Below are positions 16,154 to 24,989 of a stretch of 34,614 nt of DNA, piece after piece. Made by a program: the position numbers and the translations under genes. Numbering within the stretch: the stretch's first letter is position 1; each line of letters begins with the position of its first letter. The notes under the pieces were generated by a model. The model searched no databases and had not been told where the DNA came from. It saw only the letters and a program-made list of their open reading frames with translations. This DNA is from Oleiagrimonas sp. C23AA (lineage in GTDB: Bacteria > Pseudomonadota > Gammaproteobacteria > Xanthomonadales > Rhodanobacteraceae), in NCBI RefSeq assembly GCF_011759385.1, contig NZ_JAARLY010000014.1:1-34614 (forward strand), read 5' to 3'.

Positions 16154-17503
16154 TCACGAGGCCAGCCTTAGAATGTCGTTGTAGAACGCCAGCCCGACCA
16201 GTGTGGCAAGCAATGCCATGCCGACAAACTGGCCGGCCATCATGGCGCGCTCGCTGACGGGGCTGCCCTTGACCAATTCAATAAGGTAATACAGCAGGTG
16301 ACCGCCGTCCAAGATGGGAATGGGCAGCAGGTTCAAAACAGCCAGGCTCAGCGAGACCAAACCCAGGAATTCCAGGAACCAGGTAAAGCCCAGATGCGCC
16401 GAGGTATTGGCGACCTGGGCAATGGTGATCACGCCGGACAGGTTCTTGGTCGAGGCATGGCCGGTGAGCATGCGGCCGATCATGCTGAGCGTGGTCGAGG
16501 TCTTGTCCCAGGTGGTGGCAAAGGCCTGCCCCAGCGAACGCAGCGGACCGTAGCGGCGCGTGGCCGCCTGCGGCGGCATGGCGCTGACGCCGATGTTCCA
16601 GAACGCCTGCGGGGCGCCCTCGGGCTGGCTCCAGCGGGCGGTGACCGGCAGCGTCAGCGTTTGCCCGTCGCGTTGCACCGTAAGGCTCAGCTTGGCCGAC
16701 TTGGTGGCCTGGGCTTTCAGCACCTTGCCAAGCTCGGTGAAGCTGTCGACCTTGACGCCATTGATGGCGTTGATGCGATCACCGTGCCTGAGGCCGGCGC
16801 TGGCGGCAGGCGAGTCGGGCGAGATCTGGTCGATCACCGGCGGCAGCGGTGCCGGTGCCAGGCCCAGCTTGTCCAGTGCCTTGTTGATGTCCACGTCGGC
16901 CGGCAGCTGCGACAGCGCCAGCATCACCGTGCGCTGCTGGTGATCGGCGTCGGTAACGGTCAGCGCGACATCCTGGTGTGCCAGCACATCGTCGGTCAGC
17001 GCATCGAGCGTGCCGCTCCAGGTGCTGACGTGGGTGTCGCCCACCTGCACGATGCGTTCGCCCTGGTGCAGCTTGGCCTGCGCGGCCAGCGTCTGCGCCG
17101 GCGGCGTGGCGATGATCGGTGCCGTATCGGGCTTGCCGATCATGAACATCAACCAGAACGCGGCGATGGCGAAAATGAAGTTGAAGCCGGGGCCGGCCGC
17201 GACGATGGCGATGCGCTTCCATACCGACTTGGCGGTAAATTCCTGATCGCGCAGCGCTGCCGGCACCTCGCCCTCGCGCGCATCGAGCATCTTCACGTAG
17301 CCGCCCAACGGAATGGCAGCGATGCGGTATTCGGTGCCATCGGCGGCCACGCGGCTCCACAGCGCGCGGCCAAAGCCCACGGAAAACCGCAGAACTTTCA
17401 CCCCGCAACGGCGGGCTACCCAAAAATGGCCGAACTCGTGGAAGGTCACCAACAAGCCAAGGGTGACGAGCAACCACCAGACGGAACCGAAGAAAGTCGA
17501 CAT
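16154..17503 (-). CDS. rseP: Site-2 intramembrane zinc metalloprotease RseP
   Basis: Inner-membrane protease that cuts RseA within the membrane to release sigma-E and clears signal-peptide remnants. The 449-residue protein has the zinc motif FHEFGH (H22, E23, H26) in the first transmembrane segment, a second hydrophobic segment near 98-118, and two PDZ domains between about 120 and 300. The third active-site region NLLPIPILDGGH near 389-400 lies in the C-terminal membrane part, where the Asp is a zinc ligand. It sits in the usual position between dxr and bamA, linking envelope stress sensing to OMP assembly. Confidence 0.96.
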   Translation of the reverse strand: MSTFFGSVWWLLVTLGLLVTFHEFGHFWVARRCGVKVLRFSVGFGRALWSRVAADGTEYRIAAIPLGGYVKMLDAREGEVPAALRDQEFTAKSVWKRIAIVAAGPGFNFIFAIAAFWLMFMIGKPDTAPIIATPPAQTLAAQAKLHQGERIVQVGDTHVSTWSGTLDALTDDVLAHQDVALTVTDADHQQRTVMLALSQLPADVDINKALDKLGLAPAPLPPVIDQISPDSPAASAGLRHGDRINAINGVKVDSFTELGKVLKAQATKSAKLSLTVQRDGQTLTLPVTARWSQPEGAPQAFWNIGVSAMPPQAATRRYGPLRSLGQAFATTWDKTSTTLSMIGRMLTGHASTKNLSGVITIAQVANTSAHLGFTWFLEFLGLVSLSLAVLNLLPIPILDGGHLLYYLIELVKGSPVSERAMMAGQFVGMALLATLVGLAFYNDILRLAS

Positions 17504-17575
17504 GTTCTAAGTGCTGGTCGGTAAGTAGGTGTCGGTGTCGGCGCGCCCGCGCTGGGCGCGGCCAGGCCCCCTAGC

Positions 17576-18775
17576 TTAGCAGTGACAGCGCAGGAAGCGG
17601 CGGGCCGCCTCGCGAGCCTGGTCGTCACGTTGCAGGAGCGTCTGGATATCGACCACAGGCTGCGCCGGCAGTTCCTCCAGCACCGACTCAATGACCTCGG
17701 CAATGCCCAGGAACGGCAGTGTGCCGGCCAGGAACGCATCCACGGCTACTTCGTTGGCGGCATTGAGCAGGGCGGTGGCGTCGCCACCTTCGCGCAGCGC
17801 CGCAAAGGCCAGCGCCAGGCAGCGGAAGGTGCCGGTGTCGGGTGCCTCGAAGTCAAGCTGGCCGGCCGCGGCCAGGTCCAGCGAGCCAACGCCCGCTTCC
17901 ACCCGCTCGGGCCAGGCCAGTGCATAGGCGATGGCCGTGCGCATGTCCGGCTGCCCCAGTTGCGCCAGCACCGAGCCGTCGATGTATTCAACCATCGAAT
18001 GCACCAGGCTTTGTCGATGCACGACCACATCAATCCGGTCCGGCGCGGCATCGAACAGATGGTGAGCCTCGATCACCTCCAGACCCTTGTTCATCAGTGT
18101 CGCCGAGTCGACCGAGATCTTGCGGCCCATCGACCAGTTCGGATGCGCGCAGGCCTGATCGGGCGTGATGTGCGCCAGCTCTTCACGGCGCTTGCCGCGG
18201 AACGGACCGCCGGAGGCGGTCAGAATCAGCTTGCGCACGCCGACCCGGTCCAGCACCGGACGCCCGCCGGGCAGGCACTGGAAGATCGCGTTGTGTTCGG
18301 AGTCGACCGGAATCAGCGTGCCGCCACCTTCGCGCAGCGCGGCCAGCAGCAGTTCGCCGGCCATCACGATTGATTCCTTGTTGGCCAGCAGCAGGCGCTT
18401 GCCGGCGCGGGCCGCGGCCAGGGTGGAGGCCAGGCCCGCCGCGCCGACGATGGCGGCGACCACGGTGTCCACACCCTCGTGCGCGGCTGCAGCGGTGACG
18501 GCAGCCGCGCCCGAGCCAATCTCGCAGCGCACGCCGGCCTCGTCCAGACGTTTTTTCAGCGCGTTTTCGCACGTCGGGTCGGCGATCAGGGCACGTTCGG
18601 GACGAAAACGCACGCACAGCTGGGCCAGCTTGTCGACGCTGCGCCAGGCGACCAGGGTATGGGCGCGAAAGTGCTGCGGATGGCGCGCAATCACATCCAG
18701 CGTATTGGTGCCGATGGAGCCTGTGGCGCCGAATACCGCCACTGCGCGGGGCTGCAGATCAGACATCGTCTCCAT
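17576..18775 (-). CDS. dxr: 1-deoxy-D-xylulose 5-phosphate reductoisomerase
   Basis: NADPH-dependent enzyme that commits carbon to the MEP isoprenoid pathway (DXP to MEP). The 399-residue protein has the NADPH-binding loop [15 protein letters not shown] (15-29), [16 protein letters not shown] near 128, the metal/substrate segment [11 protein letters not shown] near 156-166, and the flexible-loop region [21 protein letters not shown]. All are canonical. Two ATGs, at 18775 and 18766, are possible; neither has an ideal Shine-Dalgarno. It starts three bases after the cdsA stop. With ispA and uppS this window holds three isoprenoid genes. Confidence 0.97.
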   Translation of the reverse strand: METMSDLQPRAVAVFGATGSIGTNTLDVIARHPQHFRAHTLVAWRSVDKLAQLCVRFRPERALIADPTCENALKKRLDEAGVRCEIGSGAAAVTAAAAHEGVDTVVAAIVGAAGLASTLAAARAGKRLLLANKESIVMAGELLLAALREGGGTLIPVDSEHNAIFQCLPGGRPVLDRVGVRKLILTASGGPFRGKRREELAHITPDQACAHPNWSMGRKISVDSATLMNKGLEVIEAHHLFDAAPDRIDVVVHRQSLVHSMVEYIDGSVLAQLGQPDMRTAIAYALAWPERVEAGVGSLDLAAAGQLDFEAPDTGTFRCLALAFAALREGGDATALLNAANEVAVDAFLAGTLPFLGIAEVIESVLEELPAQPVVDIQTLLQRDDQAREAARRFLRCHC

Positions 18776-18778
18776 CGC

Positions 18779-19600
18779 TTACAGGCCCAGCAACAGTTTG
18801 CCCAGGGCGAACACCGGCAGCGCCGCAAACACGCTGTCCATGCGATCGAGCAGACCGCCGTGGCCGGGAATCAGAGTGCCCGAATCCTTGATCTGGGCAT
18901 GGCGCTTCATCAGGCTTTCAAACAGGTCGCCGATGATCGAGGCGGCGACGGTGAGCATGCCCAACACGGCCAGGCCGACCAGGCGCGCGCCGTGTACGTC
19001 CAGCACCCAGCCGCCGAGCACGGCAATCGCCGTGCCGGCCACCAGGGCGCCGTAGACGCCCGCCCAGGTCTTGCCGGGGCTGATGCGCGGGGCCAGCTTG
19101 GTACGGCCCAGGAAACGGCCGGAAAAGTACGCACCGGTATCGGCCGCCCAGACGATTACCAGCGTCAGCAGCGTCCACCAGTGTCCCAGGATCGGGCTGC
19201 CATGGATGCTGGCGATGGCTACCCAGGCCGGGATGAACAGCACCAGGCCGGTACCCAGCTTCAGGATACGGTTCTCGGTATTGGGCGAAGCGGCAAAGCT
19301 GTAGGCGCGCATCCACCACAGGCTCGCTACCCACCAGATCACGCCCAGCGCGATCAGCGCCAGCCACAGCGCCGGCGTCAGCCGCGCGAACCACAGCAGC
19401 GCGAAAGCCACCAGCACCAGGCCGGTGTACACACCGCGGGCGATGGCTGAGCCGAGCCCGCAAAGCCGCGTCCACTCCCAGGCCCCGCCGGCGAACACCA
19501 CACCGACGATCGTGGCAAACAGCCAGGTCGGGGGCAGGATGATCACCAGTGCCGCGAGCGGCGCCAGTAGCAGGGCGGTGAGGGTGCGCTGTAGCAGCAT
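18779..19600 (-). CDS. cdsA: Phosphatidate cytidylyltransferase (CDP-diglyceride synthase)
   Basis: Inner-membrane enzyme that makes CDP-diacylglycerol from phosphatidate and CTP for all phospholipid synthesis. The 273-residue protein has about seven or eight hydrophobic segments (for example 5-45, 58-95, 118-155). The C-terminal CDS signature runs from IGDLFESLMKR through IKDSG and IPGHGGLLDRMDS near 221-255. It sits between uppS and dxr, as usual. Confidence 0.96.
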   Translation of the reverse strand: MLLQRTLTALLLAPLAALVIILPPTWLFATIVGVVFAGGAWEWTRLCGLGSAIARGVYTGLVLVAFALLWFARLTPALWLALIALGVIWWVASLWWMRAYSFAASPNTENRILKLGTGLVLFIPAWVAIASIHGSPILGHWWTLLTLVIVWAADTGAYFSGRFLGRTKLAPRISPGKTWAGVYGALVAGTAIAVLGGWVLDVHGARLVGLAVLGMLTVAASIIGDLFESLMKRHAQIKDSGTLIPGHGGLLDRMDSVFAALPVFALGKLLLGL

Positions 19601-19611
19601 GCAAATCCTTG

Positions 19612-20397
19612 TCAGGAGCCGGCCGGGGCGGCCTTGGCGATCTGGGCGCCGGTCAGGCCGAAGCGGCGTTCACGACGGGAGAAGTCCTCGAGCGCTTCGG
19701 CCAGGCAGGCCTGATCGACGTCAGGCCACAGGGTATCGGTGAAATACAGCTCCGCATAGGCCAGCTGCCAGAGCAGGAAATTGCTGATGCGGTGCTCGCC
19801 ACCGGTACGGATGAAAAGATCCGGTGGTGGCAGGTTGGCCAGACAGGTGTGTTGCCCAAGCGTGGTTTCGTCGATGCTCGACGGGTCCAGCTCGCCCCGC
19901 GCCGCCGCTTCGGCCAGCTTGCGTGCGGCCTGGGCGATATCCCAGCGGCCGCCGTAGTTGACGGCGATATTGAGCGCCAGCGCCTGGTTGTCGGCGGTGG
20001 TGCGCATGGCCTTTTCCATGCGCTCGCGCAACGGCGACTCGAAGGCCGACAGTTCGCCGGTGAAGGCGATACGCACGCCGTGCTGGTGCAGCTCATCCAC
20101 TTCCTTGTCCAGCGCCTTCAGGAACAGCTCCATCAGCGCGCGCACCTCGGTGGGTGGGCGCTTCCAGTTTTCGCTGGAAAAGGCGAACAGAGTCAGGGCC
20201 TGCACTTTCTGGCGCAGGCAGAACTCGATGGCCTGGCGCACGGCTTTCTGCCCGGCGCGGTGGCCGAAGCTGCGAGGACGGTGACGACGCTCGGCCCAGC
20301 GTCCGTTGCCGTCCATGACAATGGCGATATGGCGCGGAATGCGGGGCTCGTCGGTGTTCATCGCATGGTGCTCGCTGCCGGGCGCCGCGGCCATCAT
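19612..20397 (-). CDS. uppS: Undecaprenyl diphosphate synthase (cis-prenyltransferase)
   Basis: Adds IPP units to farnesyl-PP in cis to make the C55 lipid carrier for peptidoglycan and O-antigen. Motifs are HIAIVMDGNGRWAERR with the catalytic Asp, FGHRAGQKAVR, LTLFAFSSENWKRP, NIAVNYGGRWDI and PDLFIRTGGEHRISNFLLWQ, in family order. Two starts are possible: the ATG at 20397 (261 residues) and the ATG at 20361 (249 residues, close to the usual length of about 250). Neither has a clear Shine-Dalgarno. It lies 22 bp after frr and 11 bp before cdsA. Confidence 0.95.
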   Translation of the reverse strand: MMAAAPGSEHHAMNTDEPRIPRHIAIVMDGNGRWAERRHRPRSFGHRAGQKAVRQAIEFCLRQKVQALTLFAFSSENWKRPPTEVRALMELFLKALDKEVDELHQHGVRIAFTGELSAFESPLRERMEKAMRTTADNQALALNIAVNYGGRWDIAQAARKLAEAAARGELDPSSIDETTLGQHTCLANLPPPDLFIRTGGEHRISNFLLWQLAYAELYFTDTLWPDVDQACLAEALEDFSRRERRFGLTGAQIAKAAPAGS

Positions 20398-20419
20398 TCG
20401 GCGCGCGGCGCGATGGCCA

Positions 20420-20977
20420 TCAGATGGCCATCAGCTCCTCTTCCTTGGTCTTGACCACGTCATCGACCTGCTTGACGAAGCGATCGGTGAGCTTTTGCAC
20501 TTCATCCTCGGCACGACGCTCGTCGTCCTCGGTGATTTCCTTTTCCTTGAGCAGGTCCTTGACCGTCTGCAGCGCATCGCGGCGGATGTTGCGGATGGCG
20601 ATCTTGCTGTTCTCGCCCTCGGCCGCGACATGCTTTGCCAGCTCACGACGGCGCTCCTCGGTCAGCGGCGGCATGTTCAGGCGGATCACCTGACCGGCGG
20701 TGTTGGGCGTGATGCCGATGTCAGAGGCCAGGATGGCCTTTTCCACCGGGCCAACCATGTTCTTCTCCCACGGCGTGATGGTCAGCGAGCGACCGTCGGT
20801 GACGGCGACGCCGGCAACCTGGGTCAGCGGCATGTCCGAGCCGTAGTAGGACACCTTGATGCCTTCCACCAGCGCGGCACTGGCGCGGCCGGTGCGCAGG
20901 CGGCTGAGCTCGTGACGCAGCGCGTCGATGCTTTTGCCCATGCGGGTCTGTGCGTCTTGCATGATGTCGTCGAGCAC
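20420..20977 (-). CDS. frr: Ribosome recycling factor
   Basis: Splits post-termination ribosomes together with EF-G. A GTG start at 20977 is chosen: it is preceded by GGAG with six-base spacing and gives 185 residues beginning VLDDIMQDAQTRMGK, co-linear with and equal in length to E. coli RRF. The three-helix domain I and the beta/alpha domain II (GSDMPLTQVAGVAVTDGRSL, ITPWEKNMVGPVEKAIL) are complete, as is KEITEDDERRAEDEVQKLTD. A longer frame to 21028 would run through the predicted promoter. Confidence 0.96.
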   Translation of the reverse strand: MLDDIMQDAQTRMGKSIDALRHELSRLRTGRASAALVEGIKVSYYGSDMPLTQVAGVAVTDGRSLTITPWEKNMVGPVEKAILASDIGITPNTAGQVIRLNMPPLTEERRRELAKHVAAEGENSKIAIRNIRRDALQTVKDLLKEKEITEDDERRAEDEVQKLTDRFVKQVDDVVKTKEEELMAI

Positions 20978-21006
20978 GGGGAACTCCAATACCGGGTATT
21001 CGATCG

Positions 21007-21015
21007 AGTATAACA
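21007..21015 (-). promoter_or_regulatory. Predicted extended -10 promoter of frr
   Basis: On the minus strand TGTTATACT is an extended -10 element (TGn-TATACT, hexamer at 21007-21012) without a good -35. Transcription would begin near 21000, leaving about 23 bases before the GTG of frr. It lies in the 108-bp pyrH-frr gap. Confidence 0.4.
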
Positions 21016-21085
21016 GCGCCCGGCGCAAAGCCCGGCGCGGTTGTCAGTGGGCCGGCCGCATGTGACCGGCGCGCGTTTTTAAAGC

Positions 21086-21808
21086 TTATTCGGCGTCGAC
21101 CAGTGTGCCGATGTCTTCGCCGTGCATCAGGCGGCCCAGGTTGCCGGGCTCGACCATGTTGTAGATGCGCAGCGGCATGTGGTGATCGCGACAAAGCGCG
21201 ATGGCGGCGGTATCCATCACCGCCAGCTTGCGCTCGATGACCTCGTCGTAGGTCAGGCGCTCATAGCGCTTGGCGCCCGGGTGCTTGGCCGGGTCGGCGT
21301 CGTACACACCGTCGACCTTGGTGGCTTTCAGCAGCAGGTCGGCGCCGATCTCCACCGCGCGCAGCGCGGCGGCCGAGTCGGTGGTGAAGAACGGGTTGCC
21401 GGTGCCGGCGGCAAACAGCGCGATTCGGCCCTTCTCGATATGGCGGATGGCGCGGCGGCGAATGTAGTCCTCGCACACATCGTGAATCTGGATGGCGCTG
21501 AGCACGCGCGCGTAGGCGCCGCGCTTTTCGATGGCATCGGCCATGGCCAGGGCGTTCATCACCGTGGCCAGCATGCCCATGTGATCGCCGGTGACGCGGT
21601 CGATGCCGGAGGCGGCAAGGCCCGCGCCGCGGAAGATGTTGCCACCGCCGATGACGATGCCCACTTCCACGCCGGAGCGGCTGACCTCGATGATTTCCTC
21701 GGCCAGCGCGCCGATCACCTTGGGATCGATGCCGTAGTCCTCGCGCCCCATCAGCGCCTCGCCGGACAGTTTGAGCAGGATGCGCTTGTACTTGGGTGCT
21801 TGGGTCAT
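21086..21808 (-). CDS. pyrH: UMP kinase
   Basis: Hexameric bacterial UMP kinase (UMP to UDP) of the amino-acid-kinase fold. The 240-residue protein starts [20 protein letters not shown]; the ATG at 21808 follows GGAGAGATCG. Motifs include [45 protein letters not shown] and [12 protein letters not shown]. The tsf terminator lies upstream, so pyrH likely has its own promoter. Confidence 0.97.
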   Translation of the reverse strand: MTQAPKYKRILLKLSGEALMGREDYGIDPKVIGALAEEIIEVSRSGVEVGIVIGGGNIFRGAGLAASGIDRVTGDHMGMLATVMNALAMADAIEKRGAYARVLSAIQIHDVCEDYIRRRAIRHIEKGRIALFAAGTGNPFFTTDSAAALRAVEIGADLLLKATKVDGVYDADPAKHPGAKRYERLTYDEVIERKLAVMDTAAIALCRDHHMPLRIYNMVEPGNLGRLMHGEDIGTLVDAE

Positions 21809-21843
21809 CGATCTCTCCGGCGGCGGGCGGGCAAAACGGCCGT

Positions 21844-21849
21844 ATTGTA
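21844..21849 (-). promoter_or_regulatory. Possible -10 element of pyrH
   Basis: On the minus strand TACAAT lies 36 bp upstream of the pyrH ATG and downstream of the tsf terminator, where a pyrH promoter is needed. No good -35 is seen at 16-18 bp, so the call is tentative. Confidence 0.3.
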
Positions 21850-21913
21850 GCGGCACCGTCATGTTTGCGGGAGTGCGCGCGTGCGGCCGTTCAAGTGGGG
21901 GAAGGGCGTACAT

Positions 21914-21947
21914 AAAAAAGGGCCGCGGATATTTCCGCGGCCCTTTT
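21914..21947 (-). terminator. Strong Rho-independent terminator after tsf
   Basis: A perfect 14-bp stem, AAAAGGGCCGCGGA (21916-21929) with TCCGCGGCCCTTTT (21934-21947), encloses a 4-base loop and on the minus strand ends in T6. It lies 43 bp after the tsf stop and closes the rpsB-tsf operon. Confidence 0.93.
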
Positions 21948-21990
21948 CAAGCCGAAGCGTTGTAGATGGCCCGGCGCGCCGGGCGCATCA

Positions 21991-22869
21991 TCAGGCCAGA
22001 CCGGCCTGCTTCATCACTTCAGCGGCGAAGTCCTCTTCGGCCTTCTCGATGCCTTCGCCCACGGCCAGACGGGCCACGGAAACGACCTCGGCACCTTCCT
22101 TCTTCAGCACGTCGCCGACGGAGGTGTTGGTGTCCAGCACGTAGGCCTGACCGGTCAGCGACTGCTCGTTGGCCAGCTTGCGCAACTTGCCGGAGATCAT
22201 CTTCTCCTGGATTTCGGCCGGCTTGGCCTTGTCCTTGTCGGTCATCTGCGCCAGGGCGATTTCCTTTTCCTTCTCCAGCACCTCGGCCGGGACGTGCTCC
22301 GGGGTGATGTAGGCCGGGTTCATGGCCGCCACGTGCATGGCGATACCCTTGGCCAGTTCCTCGGAGCCGCCCTTCAGCGACACCACCACGCCGATGCGGC
22401 CGCCGTGGATGTAGGCGCCGGTGATGCCGGCGTTGGCCACGCGCACCATGCGGCGCACCTGGATGTTCTCGCCGATCTTGGCGATCAGGGTCTTGGCCTC
22501 GTCCTCGACACTGCTGCCGTTGCCGTAGTCGGCGGCCTTCAGGGCGTCGACATCGACAGCGCCGGAAGCCAGCGCAATCTCGGCAACCTTGTCCGAGTAG
22601 GTCAGGAAGTTGGAGTCCTTGGCCACGAAGTCGGTTTCGCAGTTGACTTCGACCAGCACGGCGGCGTCGTCATTCTGCGCGGTGACGATGCGGCCCTCGG
22701 CGGCCACGCGGCCAGCCTTCTTGTCGGCCTTGGCCAGGCCCTGCTTGCGCAGCCACTCCATGGCCACTTCGACGTTGCCGTCGTTGGCGACCAGGGCTTT
22801 CTTGCATTCCATCATGCCGGCGCCAGAGCGCTCGCGCAGCTCCTTGACCATCTGTGCGGTGATTTCCAT
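21991..22869 (-). CDS. tsf: Translation elongation factor Ts
   Basis: Guanine nucleotide exchange factor for EF-Tu. The 292-residue protein starts [20 protein letters not shown] at 22869, six bases after GAGGA. It shows the EF-Ts signature MMECKKAL, the EF-Tu contact [10 protein letters not shown] near 77-86, and the second core half with [15 protein letters not shown]. Length and motifs match the family. It follows rpsB with a 122-bp gap that contains a GC-rich hairpin. Confidence 0.97.
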   Translation of the reverse strand: MEITAQMVKELRERSGAGMMECKKALVANDGNVEVAMEWLRKQGLAKADKKAGRVAAEGRIVTAQNDDAAVLVEVNCETDFVAKDSNFLTYSDKVAEIALASGAVDVDALKAADYGNGSSVEDEAKTLIAKIGENIQVRRMVRVANAGITGAYIHGGRIGVVVSLKGGSEELAKGIAMHVAAMNPAYITPEHVPAEVLEKEKEIALAQMTDKDKAKPAEIQEKMISGKLRKLANEQSLTGQAYVLDTNTSVGDVLKKEGAEVVSVARLAVGEGIEKAEEDFAAEVMKQAGLA

Positions 22870-22960
22870 GGGAGGTCCTCGCAATAGCTTTCAAAACGGG
22901 TGGCGGACCCGGCGCGAAGCGCGGGGCAGTGCGTCGCGATGGCGACGTCCGCAAGAGACG

Positions 22961-22982
22961 CCCCGGCGCGTGTGCGCCGGGG
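22961..22982 (-). terminator. GC-rich hairpin between rpsB and tsf (possible attenuator)
   Basis: A perfect 9-bp stem, CCCCGGCGC and GCGCCGGGG, with a 4-base loop begins nine bases after the rpsB stop. No T-run follows on the minus strand. It could lower tsf transcription relative to rpsB or stabilise a processed rpsB end; the sequence does not decide between these. Confidence 0.4.
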
Positions 22983-22991
22983 CCTCAGGCA

Positions 22992-23735
22992 TTACTTGGC
23001 GCCTTCCTCGACCTCGACGAACTCGTCGTCGCTGTTGGCGGCGGCGTTCGGCGTGGCGGACTTGCCTTCCAGGATGGCGTCGGCAGCGGCACGGGTGTAC
23101 AGCTGGATGGCGCGGATGGCGTCATCGTTGCCCGGGATGGCGTAGTCGACCAGGCTCGGGTCGTAGTTGGTGTCGACCACGGCGACCACCGGGATGCCCA
23201 GCTTGCGCGCTTCCTGGATGGCGATGTCTTCGTGGCCGATATCGATCACGAACAGCGCGTCCGGCAGGCGCGGCATGTCCTTGATACCGCCCAGCGACTT
23301 CTCCAGCTTCTCGCGCTCGCGGCGACGGGTCAGCACTTCGTGCTTGACCAGCTTCTCGAAAGTGCCGTCGGTCTCGGCCGCTTCCAGCTCCTTCAGGCGC
23401 GCCACCGACTGCTTGACGGTGCGGAAGTTGGTCAGCATGCCGCCCAGCCAGCGTGCGGCGACATACGGCATGCCGCAACGGGCGGCTTCTTCGCTCAGCG
23501 CTTCGCGTGCGGCGCGCTTGGTGCCGACGAACAGCACGGTGCCCTTCTTCTGCGCCAGGCCCGACAGGTAGTTCATGGCGTCGGTGAACAGCGGCATCGT
23601 CTTCTCGAGGTTGACGATGTGGATCTTGCCGCGGGCGCCGAAGATGTAAGGGGCCATCTTCGGATTCCAGTAACGGGTCTGGTGGCCGAAGTGGACGCCG
23701 GCTTCCAGCATCTGGCGCATGGTGACTTGAGACAT
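22992..23735 (-). CDS. rpsB: 30S ribosomal protein S2 (bS/uS2)
   Basis: Small-subunit protein needed for bS1 docking. The start [20 protein letters not shown] at 23735 follows AAGGAG with six-base spacing and gives 247 residues. The S2 signatures [20 protein letters not shown] and [20 protein letters not shown] are present, and the tail is acidic. A longer frame to 23888 covers the untranslated leader. The gene is divergent from map across a 359-bp region that holds its promoter and leader. Confidence 0.97.
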   Translation of the reverse strand: MSQVTMRQMLEAGVHFGHQTRYWNPKMAPYIFGARGKIHIVNLEKTMPLFTDAMNYLSGLAQKKGTVLFVGTKRAAREALSEEAARCGMPYVAARWLGGMLTNFRTVKQSVARLKELEAAETDGTFEKLVKHEVLTRRREREKLEKSLGGIKDMPRLPDALFVIDIGHEDIAIQEARKLGIPVVAVVDTNYDPSLVDYAIPGNDDAIRAIQLYTRAAADAILEGKSATPNAAANSDDEFVEVEEGAK

Positions 23736-23784
23736 GGTGTACTCCTTGGGGTTAAGACCTCCACGCATCCCCATCCTCGACCCG

Positions 23785-23827
23785 GCGCCGGCAAGAAAGC
23801 CGGTGCGGGCACCCCGAGAACGGTGCC
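23785..23827 (-). promoter_or_regulatory. Two adjacent hairpins in the rpsB leader (possible S2 autoregulatory element)
   Basis: Within the roughly 225-base predicted rpsB leader the minus strand forms GGCACC-N8-GGTGCC (23808-23827), followed directly by a hairpin with a CCGGC/GCCGG core (23785-23806). They lie 50-90 bases upstream of the start codon. S2 is known to repress rpsB through its leader in gammaproteobacteria. That these hairpins do so here is inference. Confidence 0.4.
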
Positions 23828-23966
23828 GATACGTGTGTGTCGTTGAAGTGGCCTTGAACGGGACCATCCCGCGGGCCAAGCGAAGCATGCCGCAGTGCGG
23901 TTACAATCGCCTTTCGCTTTGCGTGCACCGGCCTTACATGAGTGCCGGAGGCAGCAAATCCTTGAA

Positions 23967-23996
23967 ATTATAGCCGGGGCCGCGAGCGTCCCACAA
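23967..23996 (-). promoter_or_regulatory. Predicted rpsB promoter
   Basis: On the minus strand TTGTGG (23991-23996), an 18-bp spacer and a perfect TATAAT (23967-23972). Transcription would start near 23960, giving a leader of about 225 bases. The rest of the divergent 23736-24094 region holds this leader and, on the plus strand, the map leader. A plus-strand TACAAT at 23902-23907 has no good -35, so the map promoter is unassigned. Confidence 0.65.
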
Positions 23997-24094
23997 GATG
24001 CGCCTTCATGCGCGCTCCAGCCCGGTGACCGGCGGCCCTTGGTGGGCCGCTCACCGCAAGGCTCTGGCCGGCAATACACTTCACAGGATCGATC

Positions 24095-24862
24095 ATGGCC
24101 GCAACACCCAAAACCCCGCAAGAAATCGAGAGCATGCGCGTGGCCGGCCGCCTGGCCGCCGAAGTGCTGGCGTTGCTCAAAGAGCACGTCAAGCCGGGCG
24201 TCACCACTGAAGACCTGGACCGCATCGCCTATGAGCACATCGTCAACGTGCAGAAAGCGGTGCCTGCCAATGTTGGCTACCAGGGCTTCCCGAAGACCCT
24301 TTGTACCTCGGTCAACCATGTCATCTGCCATGGCATTCCCAGCCCCGGCAAGGTGCTCAAGGAGGGCGACATCGTCAATTGCGATGTCACCGTCATCAAG
24401 GATGGCTGGCATGGCGATACCAGCCGCATGTTCGTCGCCGGCACCCCCAGCGTGCTGGCCAAGCGCCTGATGGATACCACCTACGAGGCGATGATGCGCG
24501 GCATCGAGGCGGTGCGCCCGGGCGCCACCTTGGGCGACATCGGCCACGCCATCCAGAAGCACGCCGAGGCGGCGGGCTTCTCGGTGGTGCGCGAGTACTG
24601 CGGCCATGGCATCGGCAAGATCTACCACGATGCGCCGCAGGTGCTGCACTACGGCAAGCCCGGTACCGGCATGAAGCTGGAGAAGGGCATGACTTTCACT
24701 GTCGAGCCGATGATCAATGCCGGCAAGGCAACCACGCGCCAGCTGCCCGATGGCTGGACGGTGGTGACCAAGGACCATTCGCTGTCGGCGCAGTGGGAGC
24801 ACACCATTGCCGTCACCGACGATGGCTTCGAGATCCTGACGCCCTGGCCCGACGCGGCCTGA
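24095..24862 (+). CDS. map: Type I methionyl aminopeptidase
   Basis: Removes N-terminal Met from nascent proteins. The 255-residue protein has the five metal ligands in order: NCDVTVIKDG and HGDTSRMF (two Asp), YCGHGIGKIYHDAP (His), TFTVEPMINAG (Glu) and QWEHTIAVTD (Glu). AGGA lies about nine bases before the ATG at 24095. It is divergent from rpsB, a common arrangement in which MetAP is next to ribosomal genes. The next gene is a PhzF-family gene rather than glnD. Confidence 0.97.
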   Translation: MAATPKTPQEIESMRVAGRLAAEVLALLKEHVKPGVTTEDLDRIAYEHIVNVQKAVPANVGYQGFPKTLCTSVNHVICHGIPSPGKVLKEGDIVNCDVTVIKDGWHGDTSRMFVAGTPSVLAKRLMDTTYEAMMRGIEAVRPGATLGDIGHAIQKHAEAAGFSVVREYCGHGIGKIYHDAPQVLHYGKPGTGMKLEKGMTFTVEPMINAGKATTRQLPDGWTVVTKDHSLSAQWEHTIAVTDDGFEILTPWPDAA

Positions 24863-24989
24863 TGCCTGCGCACCGTCCGCAGCGTGCCCAAGCAGCATGG
24901 CGCGGGCGGTGCCATAGGTCATGGACGCACCGGAAGGCGGCCAAAACCGGCTATGATCGGCGGTTTCCCGTCCCCTGCACCGCGTTGCC

